Shown here in pieces: positions 1-8,091 of a DNA stretch of 18,917 nt. The position numbers were made by a program, and so were the translations under genes. The stretch spans positions 1 through 18,917 of the forward strand of contig JASHYD010000378.1 of the NCBI GenBank assembly GCA_030043175.1. The letters are read 5' to 3'. Source of the stretch: Xanthobacteraceae bacterium (GTDB lineage: Bacteria > Pseudomonadota > Alphaproteobacteria > Rhizobiales > Xanthobacteraceae). Within the stretch, counting starts at the first letter, position 1. Each line of letters opens with the position of its first letter. The notes below the pieces were generated by a model. That model was not told the origin of the DNA. It saw nothing but the letters and a program-made list of their open reading frames with translations, and did no database searches.

Positions 1-134
1 CAAAGCCGCGTGCCTTGGCTCACCGGCGTGTGCGGTCAGTTTCCGCAACGTCGCGGCCGCGAAAGCGAGATCGGGACGCTTTAGGAGCGCACGACATTAA
101 CGGCTGCATTTGCGCGGGTGCGATCGCGCAGAAT

Positions 135-398
135 GACTTGGCGACTGACTTGGCGACTGATTTGCGAGTGACTTGGTCAAATGACTTGGTCAAGTGACTT
201 GGTCAAGTGACTTGGTCGAATGACTTGGTCAAATGACTTGGTCAAGTGACTTGGTCAAGTGACTTGGTCAAGTGACTTGGCGACTGACTTGGCGACTGAC
301 TTGGCGACTGATTTGCGAGTGACTTGGTCAAGTGACTTGGTCAAGTGACTTGGTCGAATCACTTATTCGAATGACTTGGTCGAATCACTTGGCGAAAT
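135..398. repeat. Tandem array of 21 short imperfect repeats (13/12/11 bp units)
   Basis: Twenty-one head-to-tail units can be delimited with no gap. Seven are the exact 13-mer GACTTGGTCAAGT (starting at 183, 196, 235, 248, 261, 321, 334); five are variants ending CAAAT or CGAAT; five are the 12-mer GACTTGGCGACT (135, 147, 274, 286, 298); two are the 11-mer GATTTGCGAGT (159, 310); the last part has two CACTT-starting variants (360, 386). A higher-order period is visible: the 12-12-11 block at 135-169 recurs as 12-12-12-11 at 274-320, each followed by 13-mers. Each 13-mer contains ACTTG-GT-CAAGT, and each junction CAAGT-G-ACTTG, so both are nearly palindromic. The mixed unit lengths and in-frame TGA codons argue against a protein repeat. 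The flanks (1-134 and 399-502) show no convincing gene. Confidence 0.93.
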
Positions 399-502
399 AT
401 GAAAACCCTGCAAGGTTACGTGGCCGGCAACGTGGACGCTTCTGCCACTTGCCGAAGCGCAGGATTTAATTCCGCCAAGGCAAACCTAGACGACGGACCC
501 TG

Positions 503-2620
503 ATGCCAACCCCGCATGCGATGTCCTTCCTTGCTGCTGGCCTCGCGGCATTTATTTGCCGGTGCACGATCTTCGCTGTGCCGATACTGCTTGCCCTTGC
601 TACGCCCGGGCTTGCAGAAAAGGGCAAGCTGCGCGAGCGTCTGACGCCTGACGTCATGGCGGTGGTCTATCCGGGCGCCGAGCGGCTGGGGCCGGAAGAG
701 GGTTCGCCGCCGGCGATCGCGGTTTACAAGGACAACAAGGCCATCGCCTATATCTTCTCGACCCTCGATATCATCGCGGCGCCCGGCTATTCGACGACGC
801 CGTTCGACGTCATTGCTGGCGTCGACCTTTCCGGTCGCATCACCGGCGCCAAGGTGGTGTTCCACCGCGAGCCATACATCTACAACGACCCCGTTCGCCA
901 GCCGCTGCTCGACACATTCTTGGCCCGCGAGTCCGGCATGCTGCTGCGCGGCGGCGCCGTCAAGCTGCAGCCCGATTTCGTCCATGGCGCGACCATCAGC
1001 GCGCGCGCCATGCGCGCAGCAATCGTCGATACGGCACGCCTCGTTCTGCGCGCGCGCGTCGCACAACCTGCCGTGACAGCGCCGACCCTCGACACAGAGA
1101 GCTTCGCGCTGATGTCTTGGAACGAGCTTGTGGCGGAGGGTGCGGTCGCGCGGCTGCGGGTGACGTCGGGCGAGGTCGCAGCGGCGCTTGCGAAGGCCGG
1201 CGCGGCCGGAGCCACACTCGATGTGCCGCTCGGCAAACCGGACGAACTCTACATCGAGGTGATGGCGGGCCTGATGACGCCGCCGGCGATCGGCGGTAAC
1301 CTGATCGGCCTGCGCAACTTCGATGAATACCGGCAACGCCTCGTCAACGGTGCGCAGGCGATCTTCGTTGCCTCGAACGGGCCGTACGATTTCCTCGGCA
1401 CCAAGCACTATCGAGAATCGGAGGGGAGGCGCTTCGATCGATTGCGCGTTGTGCAGGATGGTCAGACCATTTCCTTCGTGCACGACAATTATCAGCGTCT
1501 TGGCACCGGCGCGGCCGAAGGCATTCGGGCGCAGCAGAATGCCGGGCTGTTTGCGCTGCCGGCCAATGCGCCCTTCGATCCTGTCAGACCATGGCGTCTC
1601 GAGCTTCTGGTCAACGGCACGGTGGACACGAAGCCAGTCTCCGTTGCGTTCGGGCTCGACTACAGACTCCCTGCCGCGCACATCCTGATGCCGGATGCGC
1701 CGGCGATCGCGGTCTGGGTCGAGGCGTGGCACGATGCCCGCGTCAATGTCGCCATCCTGGGTGTGATGCTCACGATCCTAACATTGATCTTCGTGTTCCA
1801 GGCTCAGATTTCGCGGTCGCGGCTCGCCCACCGATTGGTGCGCAATGGCTTCCTCCTTGTGACGTTGGTATGGCTCGGCTGGGTAGCGAGCGTCCAGCTC
1901 TCTATTGTCAATGTCATCAACTATGTGCAGGCGCCGTTCCGCCGTTTCGACATCGGTTTCTACCTCGCCGAGCCGCTGATGGTGATCATCGCGGCCTACA
2001 CGCTGGTTTCGGTCGTTGTGATCGGGCGAGGCGTGTTCTGCGGTTGGCTTTGCCCGTTCGGGGCGTTGCAGGAGCTGCTGGCGCAGGTAGCCCACGCGCT
2101 GCGCGTGCCGCAGTGGACCCCATCTGAGGCACTTGAGAAGCGTCTGTGGCTGGGCAAGTACGTCGCAGCCGTCACGGTCCTCGTCCTGGTACTGGCCGGG
2201 ATCGATACCTCCGGCGCCACCACCGAGATCGAGCCGTTCAAGACAGCGATCACGTCGAAGTTTACCCGCGCCTGGCCGTACCTCGCCTATGCGGGTGGGC
2301 TGTTGGCGATCGGCTTGTTTTCGGAACGCGCCTATTGCCGTTTTCTGTGTCCGCTCGGCGGTGTCCTGGCGATCCTTGACCGGCTTCACCTCGTCAACCT
2401 GCTCAAGCGGCGCCCCGAATGCGGCAATCCGTGCCGCTTGTGCGAGCGCTCGTGCCCGGTGCGGGCGATCGAGAAATCTGGCAAGATCGTCATGGCGGAA
2501 TGCTTCCAGTGCCTGGACTGCCAGGTCGAATATTACGACGACAAACGCTGCCCACCGCTGGCCCAGGCGAAACGCCGCTCTGAGGCGCTGTCTGCGAGCG
2601 CGGCGGTGCCGGGGCGATGA
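503..2620 (+). CDS. nosR: NosR/NirI-type membrane flavo-iron-sulfur protein
   Basis: A 705-residue integral membrane protein with the NosR/NirI layout. A cleavable signal peptide is likely (about residues 1-38, ending GLA). The periplasmic FMN-binding domain carries H161-G-A-T164-I-S166; in this family the threonine of such a motif binds FMN covalently. A long periplasmic part is followed by several membrane segments (about 414-434, 449-470, 488-508, 553-567, 592-606). Two cytoplasmic CxxxCP motifs follow (C513/C517 and C612/C616), then a two-cluster ferredoxin domain (C640, C644, C647, C651-P; C667, C670, C673, C683-P). Known NosR proteins pass electrons to nitrous-oxide reductase maturation or activity, and length matches (about 700). 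No nosZDFYLX gene is near, so the partner is unknown and the symbol is a family label. ATG 503 has only a weak ribosome site; ATG 521 is an alternative. Confidence 0.9.
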   Translation: MPTPHAMSFLAAGLAAFICRCTIFAVPILLALATPGLAEKGKLRERLTPDVMAVVYPGAERLGPEEGSPPAIAVYKDNKAIAYIFSTLDIIAAPGYSTTPFDVIAGVDLSGRITGAKVVFHREPYIYNDPVRQPLLDTFLARESGMLLRGGAVKLQPDFVHGATISARAMRAAIVDTARLVLRARVAQPAVTAPTLDTESFALMSWNELVAEGAVARLRVTSGEVAAALAKAGAAGATLDVPLGKPDELYIEVMAGLMTPPAIGGNLIGLRNFDEYRQRLVNGAQAIFVASNGPYDFLGTKHYRESEGRRFDRLRVVQDGQTISFVHDNYQRLGTGAAEGIRAQQNAGLFALPANAPFDPVRPWRLELLVNGTVDTKPVSVAFGLDYRLPAAHILMPDAPAIAVWVEAWHDARVNVAILGVMLTILTLIFVFQAQISRSRLAHRLVRNGFLLVTLVWLGWVASVQLSIVNVINYVQAPFRRFDIGFYLAEPLMVIIAAYTLVSVVVIGRGVFCGWLCPFGALQELLAQVAHALRVPQWTPSEALEKRLWLGKYVAAVTVLVLVLAGIDTSGATTEIEPFKTAITSKFTRAWPYLAYAGGLLAIGLFSERAYCRFLCPLGGVLAILDRLHLVNLLKRRPECGNPCRLCERSCPVRAIEKSGKIVMAECFQCLDCQVEYYDDKRCPPLAQAKRRSEALSASAAVPGR

Positions 2621-3154
2621 AGGCCGGTCCGCGCCTTTGCTGCATCGGGACCAAGTGACTCAGATGCTTTATGGGCAGCGCGCGAAAACCGAGGACGGTC
2701 AGGCGGCCATATCCAGGAACGACTTTAGGGCTACGGCGACGAGCTGATCGCCGCCAGGAGTCGTGCCGCCGAAGCGCTCTTGATGATGACTGTCGCAAAG
2801 TCGCTCCGATGAACGGCGTTCACCGAGAGGCTCTGCTCAACGTAGGTGCGGTATATGGACCACACACGCGCTGACATACCATGCGCTCTAAGACTGCAAG
2901 GTGCGCGCCGGACATAGCCGGGATTTCCAGCCGCAACCAGCAGACGCTCGGCGTTCCAATTGCGCGCCCTTCCGCAATCGCGCGCGATCGGTGTATCCTT
3001 TTGATGAGCCGTCCCTGGCTCCTGACCCCTTGCGGGTAGGGCGGATCAGCAAAGCGTCATCTGCCGGCTCCCGGATTGCGCTTTGCTAATCCGAACCGCT
3101 TGCAAGAGGCGGGTGGGGTGCGGGCGATAACCAGTTCCAACAAAGGGGGAACCC
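2621..3154. other. Gene-poor spacer between nosR-like gene and secreted-protein gene
   Basis: I see no credible gene in these 534 bases: the short open frames have arginine/serine-rich translations, no ribosome sites and no recognisable motif. The only clear structure is the double palindrome at 3040-3093. A purine-rich ribosome site (AAGGGGGAA, about 3144-3152) just before the next ATG belongs to the downstream gene. No convincing sigma-70 promoter was recognised. Confidence 0.6.
3040..3093. repeat. REP-like double palindrome
   Basis: Two hairpins stand head to head. The first pairs GGCGGA (3040-3045) with TCTGCC (3060-3065, one G-T pair). The second pairs CGGATT (3072-3077) with AATCCG (3088-3093). 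The two are also inverted copies of each other: CGGATCAGCAAAGCG (3042-3056) against CGCTTTGCTAATCCG (3079-3093), with 14 of 15 positions complementary. The core resembles the 'GGCGGATTAGC...GCTAATCCGCC' palindromes I recall as dispersed intergenic repeats in Bradyrhizobium-like genomes. Copy number here is unknown, since only one doublet lies in the window. Confidence 0.7.
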
Positions 3155-4000
3155 ATGCTTTCGCGAATTTCATTGTGCGTCACCGCGATGACGGGCGCGC
3201 TGATATTCTTAATCGCCGCTGCCGCGGCGCATGACGAAAGCAAATATCCAGATTGGAGCGGCCAGTGGCGACGGGCGCCCGGAACCGGCATCATCTGGGA
3301 TGAGAGCAAGCCGCCCGGATTGGCGCAGCAGCCGCCGCTGACCCCCGAATATCAGGCTATCTGGGAAGCCAGCCTCGCCGATCAGGCCGCCGGCGGGCAG
3401 GGTGGGGACACCAGGGTCACCTGCGTAAGCAATGGCATGCCGCGGATGGCCACGATCGTGCGGCCGCTGGCGTTCTTTATCCAGCCGGATATCACTCTCG
3501 TTGTCTATGACAACAACATTCCGCGCTGGATCTATACCGACGGCCGTGAGATGCCCAAAGACGCCGAGCCCAGTTACGCCGGCTATTCGACCGGCAAATG
3601 GCTCGATGCCGACGGCGACGGCAGGTTCGATACACTCGAGGTCGAAACGAAAAACTTCAAAGGTCCGCGCATCTACGACGACAGCGGTATTCCGCTCCAC
3701 CGCGACAATCAGTCGGTCATCAAGGAACGATTGTCCCTCGACAGGTCGAACCGCAACATTCTTCTCAACGAGATCACCACCTATGACCACGCGCTGACGC
3801 GGCCCTGGATGGTGACGAAGCGCTATTACCGTATACCCGGCAAGGTCGAGTTCCATGAAGATCTGTGCTCGGAAAACAACGTGCATGTCTACATCGGCAA
3901 GGAAGGCTATTTCGTCAGCGGTGACGGCTATCTCATGCCGACCAAGAAAGACCAGCCGCCGCCCGATCTGCGCTATTTCAAACAGACGCAGAAGCAGTAA
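3155..4000 (+). CDS. Secreted protein of unknown function with an EF-hand-like loop
   Basis: A 281-residue protein with an N-terminal signal peptide (hydrophobic stretch about 8-24, ending AAAAA-HDES), so probably periplasmic. A strong ribosome site (AAGGGGGAA) lies just upstream of ATG 3155. The mature part starts with a PDWSGQW-type motif and later has GYSTGKW, DTLEVET and LTRPW. I recall this pattern (GxWEGDTLVVET, tKPW) from a widespread family of uncharacterised secreted proteins, often tandem in soil bacteria. Between GKW and DTLEVET it has the 12-residue loop D151-A-D-G-D-G-R-F-D-T-L-E162, which matches the EF-hand calcium-loop spacing (acidic at 1, 3, 5, 9, 12; Gly at 6; hydrophobic at 8). 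Two cysteines (in VTCVSN and DLCSEN) could form a disulfide. It is 122 bp upstream of the nitroreductase gene on the same strand. No function is assigned. Confidence 0.82.
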   Translation: MLSRISLCVTAMTGALIFLIAAAAAHDESKYPDWSGQWRRAPGTGIIWDESKPPGLAQQPPLTPEYQAIWEASLADQAAGGQGGDTRVTCVSNGMPRMATIVRPLAFFIQPDITLVVYDNNIPRWIYTDGREMPKDAEPSYAGYSTGKWLDADGDGRFDTLEVETKNFKGPRIYDDSGIPLHRDNQSVIKERLSLDRSNRNILLNEITTYDHALTRPWMVTKRYYRIPGKVEFHEDLCSENNVHVYIGKEGYFVSGDGYLMPTKKDQPPPDLRYFKQTQKQ

Positions 4001-4122
4001 CGGGCTCCCAGCCGGCGGAAGGCGATGCCTGCAACACCGATCCTCCCTGGCGCTCCCCTGCGAGCCGGGAAGAGACTATGATCTCGCTGCAAGCAGGCGA
4101 CACGGGAAGGCAACCGGTGAAC

Positions 4123-4932
4123 ATGGAAAACGCGATGGACCAGCGCAACTTCACGGGCGATTACGATACCCTGCTTGACATGGTCAAAACCCGCGTCAGC
4201 GTCCGCAACCTCAAACCCGATCCTATCCCTGACGACTACGTCACCAAAATCCTTGAGATCGGGCGGTGGGCGATGTCGGGCGCCAACGGCCAGCCATGGG
4301 AGTTCGTCGTCGTCAAGGACCCTGCGATCAAAAAGGAGCTGTTTCGCGTCTACGCGGAGGAGAACAACGACTTCATCTACTGGATGGAGCAGCAGCGCGA
4401 CTTCAAGCTTCGCCACCCCTCCTTCCAGATGACCCACGACGAGGCCCTGCAAAAGCAGCGCACCAGCGTTGGCTGGTCGATTGCGCCGGTGCTGATCGTC
4501 ATCCTAGGGGACGGGCGTCGCCAATGGGCGACGGTTCAAGGTGCCCACACCTTCGGGCGCGATCAGTCGCATCTCACCGATGGGCTCGCCAACACTGCGA
4601 TGATGATGCACCTGGCAGCCGGCGCGCTCGGGCTCGGCAGCCAGCACGTCACCATCCACATCCAGGAGCCGTTCAAGCGCGTGCTTGGGGTGCCGGACCT
4701 GCTCACATTCTCGCTGATCATGCCGATTGGTTACCCGGCGGTGCCGCCAAAGGAGGGCGTCCGCCGGCCGCTCGCCGACTTGGTGCATGACGAGAAGTTC
4801 GACATGTCGAAATACATGAGCAATGAGCAGGTCCTGAAATATCTTTACGCACTGCGCGAGAAGACCGTGCCGGTCTACAGCCATTCCTATACGGGCCGCC
4901 CGCCGGTCCCGGAAGGAGGAGGGAAAGGTTGA
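4123..4932 (+). CDS. Nitroreductase-family FMN oxidoreductase
   Basis: A 269-residue flavoprotein of the nitroreductase fold. The N-terminal TRVSVRNLKPDPIPDD resembles the conserved RRSxRxF-type start that contacts FMN phosphate. It is followed by GRWAMSGANGQPWEFVVV, the typical 'SxxNxQPWxF' segment. The C-terminal half contains the dimer/FMN portion with LANTAMMMHLAAGALGLGS. Family members reduce nitro groups, quinones, enones or flavins with NAD(P)H; the substrate here is unknown. ATG 4123 is preferred because GGGAAGG lies about 12 nt upstream (about 4104-4110). An in-frame ATG at 4078 would add 15 residues unlike the family, and ATG 4135 is another option. Its stop overlaps the next start (TGATG, 4930-4934), so translational coupling is likely. 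Confidence 0.88.
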   Translation: MENAMDQRNFTGDYDTLLDMVKTRVSVRNLKPDPIPDDYVTKILEIGRWAMSGANGQPWEFVVVKDPAIKKELFRVYAEENNDFIYWMEQQRDFKLRHPSFQMTHDEALQKQRTSVGWSIAPVLIVILGDGRRQWATVQGAHTFGRDQSHLTDGLANTAMMMHLAAGALGLGSQHVTIHIQEPFKRVLGVPDLLTFSLIMPIGYPAVPPKEGVRRPLADLVHDEKFDMSKYMSNEQVLKYLYALREKTVPVYSHSYTGRPPVPEGGGKG

Positions 4933-5885
4933 TGCTCAGCTTCATCGCACGGGCCACCGCCCTGCTCCTCAGCTTTGCCACCCCATCCCTCGCCCTCGAC
5001 ACCGTTCGCCTCGGCAAGGCGGTGCCCAATTCCTTTGCCTTCGGAGCGGCCGAGGTCGGGATCGACGCCAAGATCTTCGCCGGCGACGGCCTCGACGTCA
5101 CAGTGTCGAGCTTCCGTGGCGACGCGCAGTTGCAGCAGGCGCTCGCCGCCGGCAGCGTCGATGTCGGCCTCGGCTCCGGACCGGGGCTTGGTTTCCGCAT
5201 CAAGGGTGCCCCGATGATCGGAGTCGCGGCGATGTACGGCCCGCCGCGAAATCTCGCGCTCCTGGTGGCGGCAAAGTCGCCCATCAAGAGCGTCGCTGAC
5301 CTCAAAGGCAAGCGCATCGGCGTCACGACCGCCGGATCGCTCACCGAATGGCTGGTGCGCGAACTTTCCCGTCAACAGGGGTGGGGGTCGGACGGCATCA
5401 TAGCAACGCCGCTCGGCCAAATGCAGGCGCGGCTTGCGGCGATGGACCGCGGCGAGCTGGATGGCGTCGTGCTCGAAGCCGCCAATGGCTACGACCTTGA
5501 GGAAGCCGGCCGCACCCGCAACTTGATTTTGTTCGGCGACATCGTCAAACACTTCTATACGCATGTGATCTTCGCCACCGACGAAATGGTGGACAAGCGG
5601 CCCGAATTGCTGCGGCGCTTTTTGCGAGGCTGGTTCAAGACGATCGCTTTCATGAAGGCAAACCGCGACTTCACGGTCAAATCTGAAGCGCGCACCATCG
5701 ATGTGCGGCAAAGCGTGGTGGAGAAGATCTACAGTGCCCAGATGGATGGCTTCTCTCTCGACGGCGCGTGGGACCCGGAGGCGATCGATGTGATCCGCTC
5801 CTCGCTCAAGGAGCTGGGCATCCTTCCGGCAATTCCCGACGCCAAGGCGCTCTATACCGACAGATTTGTGCCGGTGCGGTTTTGA
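4932..5885 (+). CDS. ABC-transporter substrate-binding protein, NMT1/SsuA-like
   Basis: A 317-residue periplasmic binding protein. The signal peptide (about 1-21, cleavage near SLA) is followed by VRLGKAVPNSFAFGAAEVG and a cleft-forming segment FRGDAQLQQALAAGSVDVGLGSG, the 'q.l.aG.iDig' pattern of the NMT1/SsuA/TauA family. DLKGKRIGVTTAGS begins the second half-domain. Relatives bind sulfonates, nitrate, thiamin precursors or other small organics. ATG 4932 overlaps the nitroreductase stop and has a strong ribosome site (GGAGGAGGGAAAGG, about 4915-4928). No permease or ATPase gene lies in the window, so the transporter core must be elsewhere or shared. The 157 bp to hyuA have only a weak hairpin (5965-5970 with 5977-5982). 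Position in the operon suggests it captures the pathway substrate. Confidence 0.9.
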   Translation: MLSFIARATALLLSFATPSLALDTVRLGKAVPNSFAFGAAEVGIDAKIFAGDGLDVTVSSFRGDAQLQQALAAGSVDVGLGSGPGLGFRIKGAPMIGVAAMYGPPRNLALLVAAKSPIKSVADLKGKRIGVTTAGSLTEWLVRELSRQQGWGSDGIIATPLGQMQARLAAMDRGELDGVVLEAANGYDLEEAGRTRNLILFGDIVKHFYTHVIFATDEMVDKRPELLRRFLRGWFKTIAFMKANRDFTVKSEARTIDVRQSVVEKIYSAQMDGFSLDGAWDPEAIDVIRSSLKELGILPAIPDAKALYTDRFVPVRF

Positions 5886-6042
5886 TGGTTCCCGGGTGTG
5901 CCGTGACGACGGTTCGATCTTTCCAGCAGTGCAGGGGGGCCCGTGCGCGGGTACGGCCACGCTCGGCGCAATTCGCTGCGCCCACCCCCCGAGCGACTCT
6001 GCCGGATCACGATCGTCTCTAGCAGATCGCTCGCCGTACCCC

Positions 6043-8091
6043 ATGAGCATCGTCGGCATCGACATTGGCGGCACCTTCACGGACCTCGTCGGTTACCAGG
6101 ACGGTGCCGTCGTCACCGCCAAGACGCTGACGGTTGCGGCCGACCCAACCGTCGGCGCCGCGACCGCGCTACGCCTTGCCGGATGCGATGTGCCAGGTAT
6201 TGGCGAGCTGCTGCACGGCTCAACCATCGCGATCAATACCGTGCTGGAGCGCAGCGGCGCTGTGACTGCACTCCTCACCACCGAAGGTTTTCGCGACGTC
6301 TACGCGCTCGGGCGCGGCAATCGTCCGGACGCCTTCAATCTGGACTTCCATCGGCCGCGCCCGCTGGTGCCGCGCGATCTCATTTTCGAGATCAGCGAGC
6401 GGATGAATGCGGCGGGCGAGGTGCTCTGCGCGATCGATCCTGAGGCGGTCGCAGCGTTGGGGCGCCGTCTTGAGGGGTTCGGCATCGAGGCGGTGGCCAT
6501 CTGCTTTCTGCATTCTTATGCCAACCCGGCGCATGAGAGCGCGGCCAGCGAGGCGCTGCGCCGCCTCTGTCCGAACATTTTCGTCACCACGAGCCACGAG
6601 ATCCTGCGCGAGTTTCGCGAATACGAGCGCACGTCGACGACGGCGCTCAATGCGTATGTCGGCCCGCGCGTCAGCCGGTACCTGGAGCGCTTCGAGAAGT
6701 TCGCGTGCGCGGCGAAATTCTCCGGTCAGATCGCCATCATGCGCTCCAACGGCGGCACAATGTCGATCACTGAGGCGCGGCGACAGCCGGTCGCCATGAT
6801 GGAATCGGGGCCGGTGGCCGGCATGATCGGCGCCGCGCATCTGGCACGTCTCCTCGGTATCAGGCAGGCCATCGGCTTCGACATGGGCGGCACCACGGCC
6901 AAAACCGCGCTCATCAACGACGGTGTGCTGCCGATCGAGGACGGCTATGTGATCGGCGATGCCTTCACCGGCCAGCCCATGCAGCTCCCGGTAGTCGACA
7001 TCGTCGAGGTCGGCGCCGGCGGCGGCTCGATCGCCTGGGTCGACGACAGCGGCGGCCTCCACGTGGGTCCAGTCTCGGCGGGTGCCGATCCGGGACCCGT
7101 TTCGTACGGGCGCGGCGGCGAACGGCCGACCGTGACCGACGCCGATCTCATGCTGGGACGCCTCAACCGCAATCGCTTTCTCGGCGGCAGCATGACGCTC
7201 GACGGCGTCGGCGCCGAGATGGCGTTGGCGAAACTCGGCCGTGGGGTCGGGCTTGATGCGATGACCGCCGCGCTCGGCATAGCGACGATCGCGGACGGCG
7301 CCATGTCTCTTGCCGTGCGGGCGGTGTCGGTCAACCGCGGCGTCGATCCGCGCGACACGGCTTTGATCGCGTTCGGCGGCGCTGGGCCGCTCCATGCAGT
7401 CGCGATCGCGCGCGAAATCTCCATACCGCAGGTCGTCGTTGCGAAGCTGCCCGGCAATTTTTCCGCTCTCGGGATGTTGATGGCGCAGTGGCGGCAGGAT
7501 TTCGTGCGCACGCTGATCGGCGAGCTTGATCGCCTTGAGCCGGCACCGGCGGCGCAGGCCTTCGCGGATCTGCGCGAAGCGGGTCTGGCGGCGCTCGCGC
7601 GCGATGGCCTGTCGGGCGGAACGTTCAATTTCGCCGCCGATCTGCGCTATCGCGGGCAGGAGCACACCATCGCAGTCGCGGTCGCGAGCCCCGACGATGT
7701 GGTCGGAGCCGCGGCTGCGACCCGGCAGCGCTTCAATGCGCAGCATGATCGCCGCTACGGCCACGCAGCGCCCGACCAGTCGATTGAGATCGTCAATCTG
7801 CGGCTCGTCGTGACGCTCGCACGCATCGACGATGCGATTTCCGGCTGGCTCAGCACGCCTTGGGAGGCTGGGCCGGCTGCACCGGCGGAGCGCCGCGCGG
7901 TCGTGTATGGCGATCCGGCCCATCCGGTGGAGGCGCTCATTTTGTGGCGTCCGGGGCTTAGGGCCGGCACCGAGATCAAGGGCCCCGCGGTGATCGAAGA
8001 ACCGAACTCGACAACGTTCGTGCCGCCCGGGGATCATGCAGTGATCGACCCGTGGGGAAACATCGTGATCAGCCTAAGCGAGCGAGGATAA
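6043..8091 (+). CDS. hyuA: Hydantoinase/oxoprolinase subunit A (ATP-dependent)
   Basis: A 682-residue protein of the N-methylhydantoinase A/5-oxoprolinase family, with an actin-like ATPase fold. The phosphate-1 motif GIDIGGTFTD is at residues 5-14; a second nucleotide-binding motif GFDMGGTTAKT begins at residue 278; VGAGGGS and the C-terminal GGAGPLHA are also typical. Known family members couple ATP hydrolysis to opening of a five-membered cyclic amide (N-methylhydantoin, hydantoin, 5-oxoproline) together with subunit B. Length fits the usual 680-720. I chose ATG 6043 because it starts directly before the conserved GIDIGGT; the open frame runs back to 5866, but those 59 residues overlap the end of the binding-protein gene and do not look like the family. 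No good ribosome site is visible. Substrate is not predictable from sequence alone. Confidence 0.93.
   Translation: MSIVGIDIGGTFTDLVGYQDGAVVTAKTLTVAADPTVGAATALRLAGCDVPGIGELLHGSTIAINTVLERSGAVTALLTTEGFRDVYALGRGNRPDAFNLDFHRPRPLVPRDLIFEISERMNAAGEVLCAIDPEAVAALGRRLEGFGIEAVAICFLHSYANPAHESAASEALRRLCPNIFVTTSHEILREFREYERTSTTALNAYVGPRVSRYLERFEKFACAAKFSGQIAIMRSNGGTMSITEARRQPVAMMESGPVAGMIGAAHLARLLGIRQAIGFDMGGTTAKTALINDGVLPIEDGYVIGDAFTGQPMQLPVVDIVEVGAGGGSIAWVDDSGGLHVGPVSAGADPGPVSYGRGGERPTVTDADLMLGRLNRNRFLGGSMTLDGVGAEMALAKLGRGVGLDAMTAALGIATIADGAMSLAVRAVSVNRGVDPRDTALIAFGGAGPLHAVAIAREISIPQVVVAKLPGNFSALGMLMAQWRQDFVRTLIGELDRLEPAPAAQAFADLREAGLAALARDGLSGGTFNFAADLRYRGQEHTIAVAVASPDDVVGAAAATRQRFNAQHDRRYGHAAPDQSIEIVNLRLVVTLARIDDAISGWLSTPWEAGPAAPAERRAVVYGDPAHPVEALILWRPGLRAGTEIKGPAVIEEPNSTTFVPPGDHAVIDPWGNIVISLSERG

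Noticed and set aside
15..197. Short protein starting near 15 and running into the repeats
   Set aside because: The frame enters the repeat array and stops; unit lengths not divisible by three and absence of a ribosome site argue against translation.
135..398. CRISPR array
   Set aside because: Units of 11-13 bp are directly adjacent with no unique spacers, and no cas gene is present.
2647..2663. Stray copy of the tandem repeat downstream of nosR
   Set aside because: GACCAAGTGACT resembles the inverted unit only over about a dozen bases and is not repeated, so it is likely chance.
5866..6042. 59-residue N-terminal extension of HyuA
   Set aside because: It overlaps the end of the binding-protein gene, has no family resemblance, and the conserved GIDIGGT motif follows directly after ATG 6043.
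6220..8037. Long minus-strand open frame opposite hyuA (605 codons)
   Set aside because: It lies entirely antisense to a well-supported gene; its Arg/His/Asp-rich translation is typical of the shadow frame in GC-rich DNA. The same applies to frames opposite nosR (416-1732), the binding protein (4887-6080), hyuB (8381-9484), the M24 genes (10714-12336) and trpE (15912-17153).
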